A DNA stretch of 64,000 nt from the NCBI RefSeq assembly GCF_025989145.1, contig NZ_JAPDNQ010000001.1:1054001-1118000 (forward strand), given 5' to 3'. This document shows, piece by piece, positions 33,217-44,307 of this stretch; the stretch's first letter is position 1, and every line of letters begins with the position of its first letter. Source of the stretch: Microbacterium sp. SSM24 (GTDB taxonomy: Bacteria > Actinomycetota > Actinomycetes > Actinomycetales > Microbacteriaceae). Below the pieces are notes generated by a model, which was not told where the DNA came from, did no database searches, and was given only the letters and a program-made list of their open reading frames with translations. The position numbers were made by a program, and so were the translations under genes.

Positions 33217-33218
33217 GG

Positions 33219-33992
33219 TCAGAGCGGGGTCACGTAGGCGTTGGTGATGCCACCGTCGACGACGAACGCGGTCGCGGTGATGAACGAGGCGTCGTCCGAG
33301 GCGAGGAACGCGACGGCGGCCGCCATCTCCTCGGGTTCGGCGAAGCGTCCGACCGGCACGTGCACGAGGCGTCGCTGCGCGCGCTCCGGGTCCTTCGCGA
33401 ACAGCTCCTGCAACAGTGGCGTGTTGACCGGTCCGGGGCACAGTGCGTTGACGCGGATCCCCTGCCGCGCGAACTGCACGCCGAGCTCGCGCGTCATCGC
33501 GAGCACGCCGCCCTTGGAGGCCGTGTACGAGATCTGCGACGTCGCCGAACCGAGCAGCGCCACGAACGACGCCGTGTTGATGATCGAGCCCCTGCCCGCC
33601 GGGACCATGTGCCGCAGCGCCGCGCGCGAGCAGAGGTAGACGCTCTTGAGATTCACGTCCTGCACGCGGTCCCACGCCGGCAGTTCGGTCGTCTCGATCG
33701 AGTCGTCGTCGGCGGGCGAGATCCCGGCGTTGTTGAAGGCGATGTCGACGCTGCCGAGGTCCGCGGCGACGCCATCGAAGAGCGCGTCGACGGATGCCTC
33801 GTCCGCCACGTTCACGTGACGGTAGACGCCGCCCACCTCAGCGGCGGCCGCCTCGCCGCTGGTCGGGTCGAGGTCGGCGATCACCACGCGAGCACCCTCG
33901 GCGGCGAACCGGCGCGCGGTCGCCAGGCCGATGCCCGATGCTCCTCCGGTGATGATGGCGACCCGGTCCTTCAGGCGCTGCGTCAGATCCAT
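33219..33992 (-). CDS. SDR dehydrogenase of the glutamylation cluster
   Basis: 257-residue classical SDR: TGGASGIGLATARRFAAEGA, Asp for NAD (VIADLDPTS), FNNAGISPADDD, Ser in NTASFVALLG and YTASKGG (YxxxK), DGGITNAYVTPL. In the cluster it would fill the oxidation step between glutamylation and the aldehyde dehydrogenase, turning a gamma-glutamyl amino-alcohol into an aldehyde. That step needs an alcohol dehydrogenase rather than the amine oxidase PuuB of putrescine pathways. Confidence 0.88.
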   Translation of the reverse strand: MDLTQRLKDRVAIITGGASGIGLATARRFAAEGARVVIADLDPTSGEAAAAEVGGVYRHVNVADEASVDALFDGVAADLGSVDIAFNNAGISPADDDSIETTELPAWDRVQDVNLKSVYLCSRAALRHMVPAGRGSIINTASFVALLGSATSQISYTASKGGVLAMTRELGVQFARQGIRVNALCPGPVNTPLLQELFAKDPERAQRRLVHVPVGRFAEPEEMAAAVAFLASDDASFITATAFVVDGGITNAYVTPL

Positions 33993-34053
33993 GCTGTGAT
34001 TCCTTTCTGGTGCATGTCCCGAATCCGGTCGGCGGACGTGTGAGCAGGCGCGC

Positions 34054-35418
34054 TCACGAGGCATCCGTCGCGAAGAAGACGTTCTTGGTCTCGGTGAAGT
34101 GCTCGGCGGCATCGGGCCCGAGCTCGCGGCCGAGGCCGGAGGCCTTCATGCCGCCGAACGGGGTCCAGTAGCGCACGGACGAGTGCGAGTTGACCGACAG
34201 CACACCGCTCTTCACGGCACGCGAGACGCGCATCGCGCGGCCGAGGTTCTCGGTCCAGATCGAGCCCGCGAGTCCGTAGACGGTGTCGTTGGCGAGTCGG
34301 ATGCCGTCCTCCTCGTCGTCGAACGGCAGCACCGCCACGACGGGGCCGAATATCTCGTCCTGCGCGATGCGGTCGCCCGGCTCAGCGAGCACCACGGCGG
34401 GCGCGAACCAGAAGCCGTCACCCTCGGGCGCCGTGCCGCGGAATGCCACGTCGGCACCGTCGAGGAACCCTGCGACGGTGTCGCGGTGCGCCGCCGAGAT
34501 CAGCGGACCCATCTGGGTCGTCTCGAGCGTGGGCTCGCCCACGCGCCAGTCCCGCACGGCGGGCTCGAGCAGTTCGAGGAACCGGTCGTACACCGACCGC
34601 TGCACGAGGATGCGGCTGCGGGCGCAGCAGTCCTGCCCCGCATTGTCGAACACGGCACCCGGCGCAGCGGCGGCGGCCTTCTCGAGGTCGGCGTCGTCGA
34701 ACACGATGTTCGCGCTCTTGCCGCCGAGCTCGAGCGTGACCGGCTTCAGCCCGCGCGCGCAGCCTGCGGCGACCTCGACCCCGACCTCGGTCGACCCGGT
34801 GAACACGACCTTGCGCACGTCCGGGTGCTCGACGAAGCGCTGCCCGACGACCGAACCCGATCCGGTCACCACGGCGAACAGACCTTCGGGGAGTCCCGCC
34901 TCGACGGCGAGTTCACCGATCCGCACCGCCGTCAGCGGCGTGAGCTCGGCGGGCTTCAGCACGACGGCGTTGCCCGCGGCGAGCGCCGGCGCGAAGCCCC
35001 ACGACGCGATCGTCATGGGGAAGTTCCACGGCACGATGATCCCGACGACGCCGTACGGCTCGTGGAACGTCACGTCCAGCCCGCCCGCGACCGGGATCTG
35101 CTGCCCGCTCAGGCGCTCAGGCGCACCGGCGTAGAAGTTCAGCACCTGCGCGACGTGCGAAGCCTCCCACCGCGCAGACTCGATCGGATGCCCCGAGTTG
35201 AGCACCTCCAGCTGCGCGAGCTCCTCGACATGGTCCTCGACCACGCGGGCGAACCGGCGCAGCGCATCGGCGCGGACGAGGGGAGCGGCGCCGGCCCAGG
35301 CACGCTGCACCTCGACGGCACGGGCGATGACGGCATCCACCTCCGAGGCCGTCGCGCGCGGCATGTCCCGGAATCCGCGACCCGTCGACGGGTCGGTCAG
35401 GGTGAACGTCGCACTCAT
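34054..35418 (-). CDS. Aldehyde dehydrogenase, PuuC-like
   Basis: 454-residue NAD(P)-dependent aldehyde dehydrogenase. VPWNFPMTIASWGFAPALAA, FTGSTEVGVEVAAG, Glu in LELGGKSANIVFDDAD, Cys in NAGQDCCARSRIL and GGMKASGLGRELG are all seen. Stop/start overlap (ATGA) with the PuuD-like gene makes it part of one operon. It likely oxidises a gamma-glutamylated aldehyde to the acid before hydrolysis to glutamate plus an amino acid. Slightly short at the N-terminus compared with 480-500 residues. Confidence 0.9.
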   Translation of the reverse strand: MSATFTLTDPSTGRGFRDMPRATASEVDAVIARAVEVQRAWAGAAPLVRADALRRFARVVEDHVEELAQLEVLNSGHPIESARWEASHVAQVLNFYAGAPERLSGQQIPVAGGLDVTFHEPYGVVGIIVPWNFPMTIASWGFAPALAAGNAVVLKPAELTPLTAVRIGELAVEAGLPEGLFAVVTGSGSVVGQRFVEHPDVRKVVFTGSTEVGVEVAAGCARGLKPVTLELGGKSANIVFDDADLEKAAAAAPGAVFDNAGQDCCARSRILVQRSVYDRFLELLEPAVRDWRVGEPTLETTQMGPLISAAHRDTVAGFLDGADVAFRGTAPEGDGFWFAPAVVLAEPGDRIAQDEIFGPVVAVLPFDDEEDGIRLANDTVYGLAGSIWTENLGRAMRVSRAVKSGVLSVNSHSSVRYWTPFGGMKASGLGRELGPDAAEHFTETKNVFFATDAS

Positions 35419-36167
35419 GCGTGCACCTCGCTGCGGTGACGGGCGGCCCGGAACGCGGATGCCTCGCCCACGATTCCCGCGAAGAGGCGGCGGTCCTCGG
35501 CGTTCTCCTCGGGGTGCCACTGCACGCCCACGAGGTACTGCTCGCCGTCGGACTCGAACGCCTGCACCAGTCCGTCGTCGGTGCGCGCGCTCACGACGAG
35601 GCCGTCGCCGAGCCGGTCGATGCCCTGATGGTGGTAGCTGTACACGTCCAGCGCGCCAGCTCCGACGAGGGCCGCGAGTCGCGAATCGTCGTCGACGGTG
35701 ACCTCGTTCGTCGCGAAGACGCCGCCGCCGATGCGGTACCGCTCGGTGCCGAGCGCGTCGGGCAGGTGCTGGTGCAGCGTCCCGCCCTTGGCCACGTTCA
35801 CGAGCTGCAATCCGCGGCAGATGGCGAGCACCGGCATCCGTCGCTCTTCTGCCCCTCGGAACAGCGCGAGCTCCCACGCGTCCCGGTCGGGACGTGCGGG
35901 ATCGGTGAGCGGATGCCGCTGCGCGCCGTACAGCTCGGGCTGCACGTCGAGCCCGCCGGTCAGGATGAGTCCGTCGAGGCCTTCGAGCACGGCCGGGGCG
36001 GCGGCATCCGCCTCCGGCTGCGGCGGGAGCAGCACGGCGATGCCGCCCGACGCCGTCACGGCATCGAAGTACTGCTGCGGCAGGAACGCCGCACGGACGT
36101 CCCACACCCCCTGCTTCGCCTGCTCGAGGTAGGTCGTCAGGCCGATGACCGGCCTCCCGCCACGCAT
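35415..36167 (-). CDS. Gamma-glutamyl hydrolase, PuuD-like (class I glutamine amidotransferase fold)
   Basis: 250 residues. Nucleophile Cys in VLAICRGLQLVNVAKGG, catalytic His-Glu in LVGVQWHPEENAED, and the GGLDVQPELYG entry typical of PuuD (gamma-glutamyl-GABA hydrolase). It splits the gamma-glutamyl amide to release glutamate and the product amino acid in the cytosol. The ATG at 36167 lies one base after the glutamine synthetase-like stop; a TTG 15 nt earlier is less likely. Confidence 0.9.
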   Translation of the reverse strand: MRGGRPVIGLTTYLEQAKQGVWDVRAAFLPQQYFDAVTASGGIAVLLPPQPEADAAAPAVLEGLDGLILTGGLDVQPELYGAQRHPLTDPARPDRDAWELALFRGAEERRMPVLAICRGLQLVNVAKGGTLHQHLPDALGTERYRIGGGVFATNEVTVDDDSRLAALVGAGALDVYSYHHQGIDRLGDGLVVSARTDDGLVQAFESDGEQYLVGVQWHPEENAEDRRLFAGIVGEASAFRAARHRSEVHA

Positions 36168-36168
36168 A

Positions 36169-37524
36169 CTAGAGCCGCTCAAAACCGCGCACCCTCTCCC
36201 AATCGGTCACGGCGGCGTCGTAGGCCTCGACCTCGATGCGCGCCTGGTTCAGATAGTGGTCGACGACGTCGTCGCCGAACGCGGCGCGCGCGATCGCGGA
36301 CTGGTCGAAGAGGAGCGCCGCCTCGCGCAGGGTGGTCGGCAGGTGGTCGACCTCCGACGAATACGCGTTGCCCGCGAGCGGGTCCGGCATCGGCAGCTCG
36401 TTCTCGACGCCGTAGAGTCCGCCCGCGATGATGGCCGCCGTGGCCAGATACGGATTCACGTCGCCGCCCGGCACCCGGTTCTCGGGGCGCAGCGAGTGCC
36501 CGTGACCGATCACGCGCAGCGCACAGGTCCGGTTGTCGAGACCCCAGGCCACTCCGGTCGGCGCGAACGAGCCCTTCGCGTAGCGCTTGTAGGAGTTGAT
36601 CGTCGGCGCATAGAGCAGCGTGAACTCGCGCAGGGTGGCGAGGATGCCCGCGATCCAGTGCTCCATGAAGGGGCTGAACCCGTGGGCGCCGTCGCCCGCC
36701 ATGACCGGTGAGCCGTCCTCGCCGCGCACCGACAGGTGGATGTGACAGCTGTTCCCCTCGCGCTCGTTGAACTTCGACATGAACGTGATCGACTTGCCGT
36801 GGGCGTCGGCGATCGCCTTCGCGCCGCTCTTGTAGATCGTGTGCTGGTCGGCCGTCTCGAGCACCTCCGCGTAACGGAAGGCGATCTCCTGCTGACCGAG
36901 GTTGCACTCCCCCTTCACGCCCTCGGTGTAAAGGCCCGCGCCGTCCATGCTGAGGCGGATGTCGCGCAGCAGCGGCTCGAGGCGACCCGACGCGAGCAGG
37001 TCGTAGTCGACGTTGTAGTCGGTCGACGGCGTGAGGTCGCGGTAGCCCTTGGCCCAGGCATCCCGGTACGTGTCGTCGAAGACGATGAACTCCAGCTCCG
37101 TGCCCGAGTAGGCGACGAGCCCGCGGTCGGCGAGGCGCGTCCGCTGCTGCTTCAGGATGTCGCGCGGCGACTGCACGACCGGGTCGCCGTTCTCCCACCC
37201 GAGGTCCGCCATGATCAGCGCGCTGCCGGGGACCCACGGCACGCGGCGGAGCGTCGTCGGGTCGGACAGGAGCACCATGTCGCCGTAGCCCTTCTCCCAG
37301 CTCGACATGGCGTAGCCGTCGACCGTGTTCATGTCGACGTCGACCGAGAGGAGGTAGTTGCACGCCTCGGCCCCGTGGTCGCGCACCTCCTCCTGGAAGA
37401 GCCGCGCCGAGACGCGCTTGCCGACGAGCCGGCCCTGGGCATCGGCGAAGGCGACGATGACGGTGTCGATCTCGCCGGCAGCGATCGCGGCATCCAGTTG
37501 CGCAAAGGTGAGATTTCCCGGCAT
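36169..37524 (-). CDS. Glutamine synthetase-like gamma-glutamyl-amine ligase (GlnA3/GlnA4/PuuA type)
   Basis: 451 residues. Beta-grasp domain with DTVIVAFADAQGRLVGKRVS, then the catalytic barrel: AYSGTELEFIVFDDTY (Glu for metal), KGECNLGQQEIAFRYAE, SCHIHLSVRGEDGSPV, NSYKRYAKGSFAPTGVAWGL and RVPGGDVNPYLATAAIIAGG. It lacks the KNLYDLP adenylylation loop of true GlnA, so it is a specialised ligase joining glutamate to an amine with ATP. With PuuD- and PuuC-like partners plus an SDR, ethanolamine or another amino-alcohol is the best-fitting amine. Confidence 0.9.
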   Translation of the reverse strand: MPGNLTFAQLDAAIAAGEIDTVIVAFADAQGRLVGKRVSARLFQEEVRDHGAEACNYLLSVDVDMNTVDGYAMSSWEKGYGDMVLLSDPTTLRRVPWVPGSALIMADLGWENGDPVVQSPRDILKQQRTRLADRGLVAYSGTELEFIVFDDTYRDAWAKGYRDLTPSTDYNVDYDLLASGRLEPLLRDIRLSMDGAGLYTEGVKGECNLGQQEIAFRYAEVLETADQHTIYKSGAKAIADAHGKSITFMSKFNEREGNSCHIHLSVRGEDGSPVMAGDGAHGFSPFMEHWIAGILATLREFTLLYAPTINSYKRYAKGSFAPTGVAWGLDNRTCALRVIGHGHSLRPENRVPGGDVNPYLATAAIIAGGLYGVENELPMPDPLAGNAYSSEVDHLPTTLREAALLFDQSAIARAAFGDDVVDHYLNQARIEVEAYDAAVTDWERVRGFERL

Positions 37525-37591
37525 GCGTGCATCCTCCTGACCGGCGCGGCGCGAGCGCGGTCGGACCGACCACGCTCCGCTCCACTGTAAC

Positions 37592-37602
37592 GAGAATTTC
37601 TC
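37592..37602. promoter_or_regulatory. GAGAA-T-TTCTC dyad in the glnA-like/permease divergent promoter
   Basis: An 11-bp perfect odd palindrome in the 166-bp space between the ligase (start 37524) and the permease (start 37691). It is the only AT-rich dyad there and a candidate operator for the cluster's GntR regulator. Confidence 0.4.
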
Positions 37603-37690
37603 ACCCAAAGGTAGACACAGCCCACCAATAAGCGCCACAATCATGCGCAAGACGCACCCCCCGCGTCCCACCCGAGTGCACGGAGGATCG

Positions 37691-39244
37691 ATGTCGCAAT
37701 CGAGCGAGAGTTCCGCGAAGGTCGCCGGCGCGACCTATACGCGAGCCGGTCAGGAGTACTTCCAGAAGCGGACGCTGAAGCGATCGGCCGGCGTGTGGGG
37801 ATTGTGGGGACTCGCCGTCGCCGCCGTCATCTCCGGCGACTTCTCGGGCTGGAACTTCGGCATCGGGTTCGCCGGCTTCGGAGGGATGCTGATCGCCTTC
37901 GCGATCCTCGTGGTCATGTACTACGGCATGATCTTCTCGATCGGCGAGATGGCAGCCGCCATGCCGCACACCGGGGGCGCCTACTCGTTCGCCCGGTCGG
38001 CCATGGGTCCATGGGGCGGCCTCATCACCGGTGCCGCGGAGACGATCGAGTACGTGGCCACCACGGCGGTGATCGTGTTCTTCTCCGCCCAGTACGTCAA
38101 CGGCATCCTCGATCCGCTGCTGGGCGTCACGCTTCCCGGGTGGGTGCTGTACATCATCCTGTACCTCGTGTTCATCGGCCTGAACGCCGCCGGAGCCGCC
38201 ATCTCGTTCAAGTTCGCGATCGTGGTCTCGATCATCTCGATCGGCATCCTGCTCGTCTTCAGCGCGATGGCGCTGTTCTCCCCCGCGCTCGACTGGAGCT
38301 CGCTGTGGAACATCCCCGCCGATCCCGGCTGGAACGAATTCCTGCCCCACGGCGTGCTCCCGATCCTCTTCGCCCTGCCGTTCGCGATGTGGTTCTTCCT
38401 CGGCATCGAGGAGCTGCCGCTCGCCGCGGAGGAGTCGCACGACCCGGTGCGCGACATCCCGCGCGCCGGCTTCTGGGCACGCGGCACGCTCATCGTCACG
38501 GGACTCCTCGTGCTGTTCTTCAACACCGCACTCCTCGGCGCGGAGGAGACCGGCGCCGCCACGCAGGGCGAGCCGCTCCTCAACGGGTTCCGCGCGATGG
38601 TCGGCGACCAGGCGGCCGCGGTGCTCGCGCTGTTCGCGCTCATCGGTCTGCTCGCGTCGCTGCAGGGGATCATGTTCGCGTACGGACGCAACATGTACTC
38701 ACTGTCCCGCGCCGGCTACTACCCGCGGTTCCTGTCCCTGACGGGCAAGCGGCAGACCCCGTGGGTGGCCCTGGTCGTGGGTGCGGTGATCGGCTTCCTC
38801 GCGCTCGTTGTGCTCGACGTGCTCGCCGGCCTCAACGAGGACGCGAGCGCCCTCGCCGGTGCGATCGTCCTCAACATCGCGGTCTGGGGCGCGGTGCTCG
38901 CCTACTTCCTGCAGATGGTGTCGTTCGTCATCCTGCGGAGGAAGTTCCCCGACGCCAAGCGTCCGTACCGCAGCCGCTGGGGCATCCCGGGTGCAGTGAT
39001 CGCGGCGGCGATCTCCGCGCTCATCTTCCTCGGGTTCCTGCTGAACCCGACCTTCCAGCCGGCCATCATCGCGATCGGCGTCGTGTACGCGATCATCCTG
39101 ATCGGGTTCGCCGTGTTCTTCCGCCACCGCCTCGTCCTCTCGCCGGAAGAGGAGTACGCGATCTCGGGCGGCGAGCACCGCGATCCGCAGGCTGAGGGAT
39201 ACGACGCCATGGAGTCCGACGTGTTCGGCGGCGACAAGCCCTAG
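37691..39244 (+). CDS. APC family amino acid/amine permease (ethanolamine permease-like)
   Basis: 517-residue secondary transporter with about 12 membrane helices. Start region RTLKRSAGVWGLWGLAVAAV and ISGDFSGWNFGIGFAGFGGM strongly resembles ethanolamine/putative amine permeases of the APC family, as does WFFLGIEELPLAAEESHDP in the central helix. The charged tail ends EEEYAISGGEHRDP. ATG at 37691 has GGAGG 7 nt upstream; an earlier start at 37643 lacks one. Divergent from the glutamylation operon, it would import that pathway's substrate by proton symport. Confidence 0.9.
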   Translation: MSQSSESSAKVAGATYTRAGQEYFQKRTLKRSAGVWGLWGLAVAAVISGDFSGWNFGIGFAGFGGMLIAFAILVVMYYGMIFSIGEMAAAMPHTGGAYSFARSAMGPWGGLITGAAETIEYVATTAVIVFFSAQYVNGILDPLLGVTLPGWVLYIILYLVFIGLNAAGAAISFKFAIVVSIISIGILLVFSAMALFSPALDWSSLWNIPADPGWNEFLPHGVLPILFALPFAMWFFLGIEELPLAAEESHDPVRDIPRAGFWARGTLIVTGLLVLFFNTALLGAEETGAATQGEPLLNGFRAMVGDQAAAVLALFALIGLLASLQGIMFAYGRNMYSLSRAGYYPRFLSLTGKRQTPWVALVVGAVIGFLALVVLDVLAGLNEDASALAGAIVLNIAVWGAVLAYFLQMVSFVILRRKFPDAKRPYRSRWGIPGAVIAAAISALIFLGFLLNPTFQPAIIAIGVVYAIILIGFAVFFRHRLVLSPEEEYAISGGEHRDPQAEGYDAMESDVFGGDKP

Positions 39245-39905
39245 CAAGGGGGCCCAGCGGGGTCGGGGCGGTCCGGGGGGACGCTTCGGCCCCGCACTCT
39301 TGTGCGGGCGCGAGTGCATCGGCTCCGGTCGATCTGCCCAGGTCCGGATGCCGCCCGCCGACCCCTCCGCTGGGCAGGCGAAATCCGCTCCACAGGACGA
39401 ATCGGCGCAGAAGCATCCTGCAGGGAGGATTTCTCCTGCAGAGCGTCGCGGGCGTCAAGCGGCCCCCTCGTGTGGTGATGACATCAACCGACTCGAGAGG
39501 GCCCTCTGCTCCCATAAGGCCCGACTGCTCGTAGGGGATCGAGACTGCTGCTGGGGACAGCCGCCAAACCCGAAGAGGGAGCTGACTTCAGAGTACGCCC
39601 GAGCGTATCTACGGTTCTGTCCCCCGTTTGGGGGACAGCTTTGCAAGAACCTGCGGCAATCCTGAGCAATTTGTCCACCAAAGTGGGGACAGACAAGTCA
39701 GGAGTTGGAACGTAACGTTGTACGCGAGGTGTCCCCAGCACCTCAGAGAGTGGTGTCCCCAGCACCTTCTCAAGCATTGTCGAAGATCAGCGCCTTGGGG
39801 GCGCAGTCTTACATCGACGATGGCAGGCCCCCGGGAGTCCCCAACCCCGGGGGCCTTTTCCGTGCCCGGAGTTCGTGGCCGGGGAATCTGCCCCGCCTCG
39901 CGGCG
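39245..39905. other. 660-bp repeat-rich non-coding stretch, possible decayed mobile element
   Basis: No gene. Contains a hairpin CCCGCAC/GTGCGGG after the permease stop (39291-39308), CCTGCAG inverted pairs near 39420, a perfect CTGTCCCCC/GGGGGACAG hairpin (about 39620), GTGGGGACAGAC nearby, and two direct copies of GGTGTCCCCAGCACCT (about 39728-39772). TGTCCCC-type multiple end repeats are seen in some insertion sequences (for example IS21-like), but no transposase remains. It ends with a strong plus-strand terminator. Confidence 0.5.
39825..39859 (+). terminator. Strong rho-independent terminator (plus strand)
   Basis: Perfect 11-bp GC stem (AGGCCCCCGGG / CCCGGGGGCCT) with a 10-nt loop followed by TTTTC. 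No gene is recognised directly upstream, so it may end read-through from the permease or an unrecognised small RNA. Confidence 0.75.
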
Positions 39906-40607
39906 TCAGTACAGCAGGAACTGCGTCGTCTGCGCGGACTCGATCCCGCCGATCGACACCGACAGGTGGTACGACGCTCCCCCGCCCGCGGCGCGCGGTC
40001 GCGAGTCATCTCCGCAGGTCGCGACAGCCGAACGCGTGCGATCCCATATCAGCGGGGCGGCACTCGAGACGGTCTGGCCCGCCTCGAGCGTCACGATCAT
40101 GTCGCTGGGCTTGCTCTGACAGTCGGTGGAGCGCCACCACGTGTCGCTGCCGCTCGTCACCGTGTAGACCTGGCTGCTCGTGCCGACATTGAGCGTGCAG
40201 TCCGAGCCGCCGTTGTTCGTCAGCCGGATCGTGAAGGCGGGTTGCTGGTCCGACGCGTACGAGGTCTTGTCGGTGACCGCCTCGACGGTCACATCGCTCG
40301 CCGAGCACGCCGCGACGGTCGTGCCCGGGGTACCCGAGGGGCTCGGGGTGGCACCGTCGTCCGCCGAAGCGTCGCCGGTCGGCGTGGCGCCGGGTGTTGC
40401 GCCGGGTGTCGGGACCGGGAGCGTCGAGGTGGCCGGCGTCTGCGACACCTCGGGCGCGGAGGATTCGGATGCCGCGCCCCGCCAGGGCTGCGCCACGAGA
40501 AGCCACACGACCACGGCCACCGCCACGAGGAGGGCGATGAGCAGGAGCAGACGCCGGCGCCGATACACCGCCGGGGACTGCCGCCTGCGGGGGGACGAGC
40601 CGGTCAT
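39906..40607 (-). CDS. Membrane-anchored secreted protein of unknown function
   Basis: 233 residues. Short basic cytoplasmic start (SPRRRQSPAVYRRRR), one membrane helix (LLLLIALLVAVAVVVWLLVA, about 20-39), a Thr/Pro/Gly/Ala-rich linker with TPGATPGATP repeats, and an extracytoplasmic beta domain with CSASDVTVEAVTDKTSYASD, NNGGSDCTLNVGTSSQVYTV, WWRSTDCQSKP and VATCGDDS (Cys pairs likely disulphide-bonded). Such proteins are widespread in Microbacteriaceae; role unknown. Confidence 0.75.
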   Translation of the reverse strand: MTGSSPRRRQSPAVYRRRRLLLLIALLVAVAVVVWLLVAQPWRGAASESSAPEVSQTPATSTLPVPTPGATPGATPTGDASADDGATPSPSGTPGTTVAACSASDVTVEAVTDKTSYASDQQPAFTIRLTNNGGSDCTLNVGTSSQVYTVTSGSDTWWRSTDCQSKPSDMIVTLEAGQTVSSAAPLIWDRTRSAVATCGDDSRPRAAGGGASYHLSVSIGGIESAQTTQFLLY

Positions 40608-40671
40608 GCTTCCAGGGTAGGTTGCGGCATCCGTCCCGCCCGCCCGGCGCGCCCGCCCGCTCGACCTCCGG

Positions 40672-40941
40672 CTATGCGATGGCCAGGACGATGACGAATT
40701 CGAGGACTCCCGAAACCATTGCCAGGGCGATCACGGACAGCACCGGCATCGCCAGCACCCAGGCGGGCGACATCCGCATCAGCCAGATCGCGAACGCCAG
40801 GAGCCCGAGCCACGCGAGCGCCAGGATGATCAGGCACCACGGGGGAAGCATGTTCGCCGCACTGACGTAGAGCGGCACGGTCGCGAGGAACGCGATCAGA
40901 CCGAGGGAACCGAAGACGTACGACCAGACCCCCGGCCTCAC
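40672..40941 (-). CDS. Small membrane protein (three helices)
   Basis: 89 residues from a GTG start that overlaps the GNAT stop (GTGA). Three hydrophobic segments: YVFGSLGLIAFLATVPLYVS, CLIILALAWLGLLAFAIWLM, and VLSVIALAMVSGVLEFVIVL. No motif recognised. Translationally coupled to the acetyltransferase. Confidence 0.7.
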   Translation of the reverse strand: MRPGVWSYVFGSLGLIAFLATVPLYVSAANMLPPWCLIILALAWLGLLAFAIWLMRMSPAWVLAMPVLSVIALAMVSGVLEFVIVLAIA

Positions 40942-41444
40942 TCGAGGACCTTCAGCATGCGGGTGTTGCCGAGCGTGTTCGGCTTCACGTGTGCGAGGTC
41001 GAGGAACTCGGCCACGCCCTCGTCCGGGGAGCGGATCAGCTGCGAGTAGACGTCGGGATCGACGACCTGTTCTCCGATTGGCGAGAACCCTCTGCGGGTG
41101 AAGAACTCGACCTCGAACGTGAGGCAGAACAGGCGGGTGAGACCGAGACGACGCGCGTTCTCTTCGAGGGTCTCGACGATGCCGCGGCCGACGCCGTGGT
41201 GCAGCCATTCGTCGACGACGATGAGCGTGCGGATCTCGCCGAGGTCCTCCCACATGACGTGGAGCGCGCCGCACCCGACGAGCTCGCCGTCGGCATTCTC
41301 GGCGACGACGAACTGCTGCGTCGCCTCGAACAGCACGACGAGGTCCTTGCCGAGCAGGATGCGCCGCTGCACGAACGGCTCCAGCATCGCCTGGATGCCG
41401 CGCACATCGCGCGTCGTCGCCGGCCGCACCGTGAACTCGCTCAT
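40938..41444 (-). CDS. GNAT acetyltransferase, amino-acid N-acetyltransferase-like
   Basis: 168-residue GCN5-type acetyltransferase. The acetyl-CoA loop is LHHGVGRGIVETLEENARRL; FTRRGFSPIGEQVVDPDVYS matches the ArgA/NAGS-type N-acetylglutamate synthases found as stand-alone GNATs in actinobacteria, which start arginine synthesis from glutamate and acetyl-CoA. Assignment to glutamate acetylation is family-level inference. Confidence 0.85.
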   Translation of the reverse strand: MSEFTVRPATTRDVRGIQAMLEPFVQRRILLGKDLVVLFEATQQFVVAENADGELVGCGALHVMWEDLGEIRTLIVVDEWLHHGVGRGIVETLEENARRLGLTRLFCLTFEVEFFTRRGFSPIGEQVVDPDVYSQLIRSPDEGVAEFLDLAHVKPNTLGNTRMLKVLE

Positions 41445-41465
41445 CCGTCCAGGGTAGGGCCCCAA

Positions 41466-41525
41466 CCGAGTCGCCAAGACACGCCGGACGGGAAGCACGC
41501 GCAGCGGCGTGTCTTGGCGACTCGG
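41466..41525. repeat. Intergenic palindrome family B
   Basis: Perfect 20-bp arms (41466-41485 and 41506-41525; CCGAGTCGCCAAGACACGCC and its complement) around a 20-nt loop. It lies between the GNAT start and the clpC stop. The inner end of the arm, ACACGCC, and a following ACGCG are shared with the family C elements at 45207 and 46344. Confidence 0.8.
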
Positions 41526-41546
41526 TGCGTGTGCACCCGGAAACGA

Positions 41547-41580
41547 CGAAGACCGGATGCCGCGCGGCATCCGGTCTTCG
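41547..41580 (-). terminator. clpC terminator
   Basis: 34-nt perfect palindrome with arms CGAAGACCGGATGCCGC and its complement, directly after the clpC stop (minus strand). Downstream TCGTTTCC is only moderately T-rich. Each arm carries the GGATGCC word common in this genome. Confidence 0.7.
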
Positions 41581-41592
41581 ATCGTTGGGTCG

Positions 41593-44118
<2,526 letters not shown>

Positions 44119-44256
44119 CGTTCACTCCTCCGGGGCGCCTCGGGTCCGTTCACCCATTGCGCCTTACAACGAGGGTAACGACGCGACGATGGCCGCATGC
44201 CCGTGTTCGCCAGGGGCATAGTGCGACGGATGCTTGCGCTGCGGCATCCGCTCGGT

Positions 44257-44288
44257 TTATCGTTTTTCGATAACAACGTTTATCGATA
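44257..44288. promoter_or_regulatory. TATCGATA-type operator cluster before the DUF2975/XRE pair
   Basis: TTATCG-N5-CGATAA (44257-44273) followed by TATCGATA (44281-44288), 20 nt before the DUF2975 start. These AT-rich dyads stand out in GC-rich DNA. DUF2975 plus YozG-like XRE pairs often carry such sites, so autoregulation by the XRE protein is likely. Confidence 0.6.
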
Positions 44289-44307
44289 TGCAGCGAAGGA
44301 GTCGCAC

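Noticed and set aside
39515..39780. CRISPR array
   Set aside because: Repeats are only two direct copies plus inverted ones, with no regular spacers and no cas genes.
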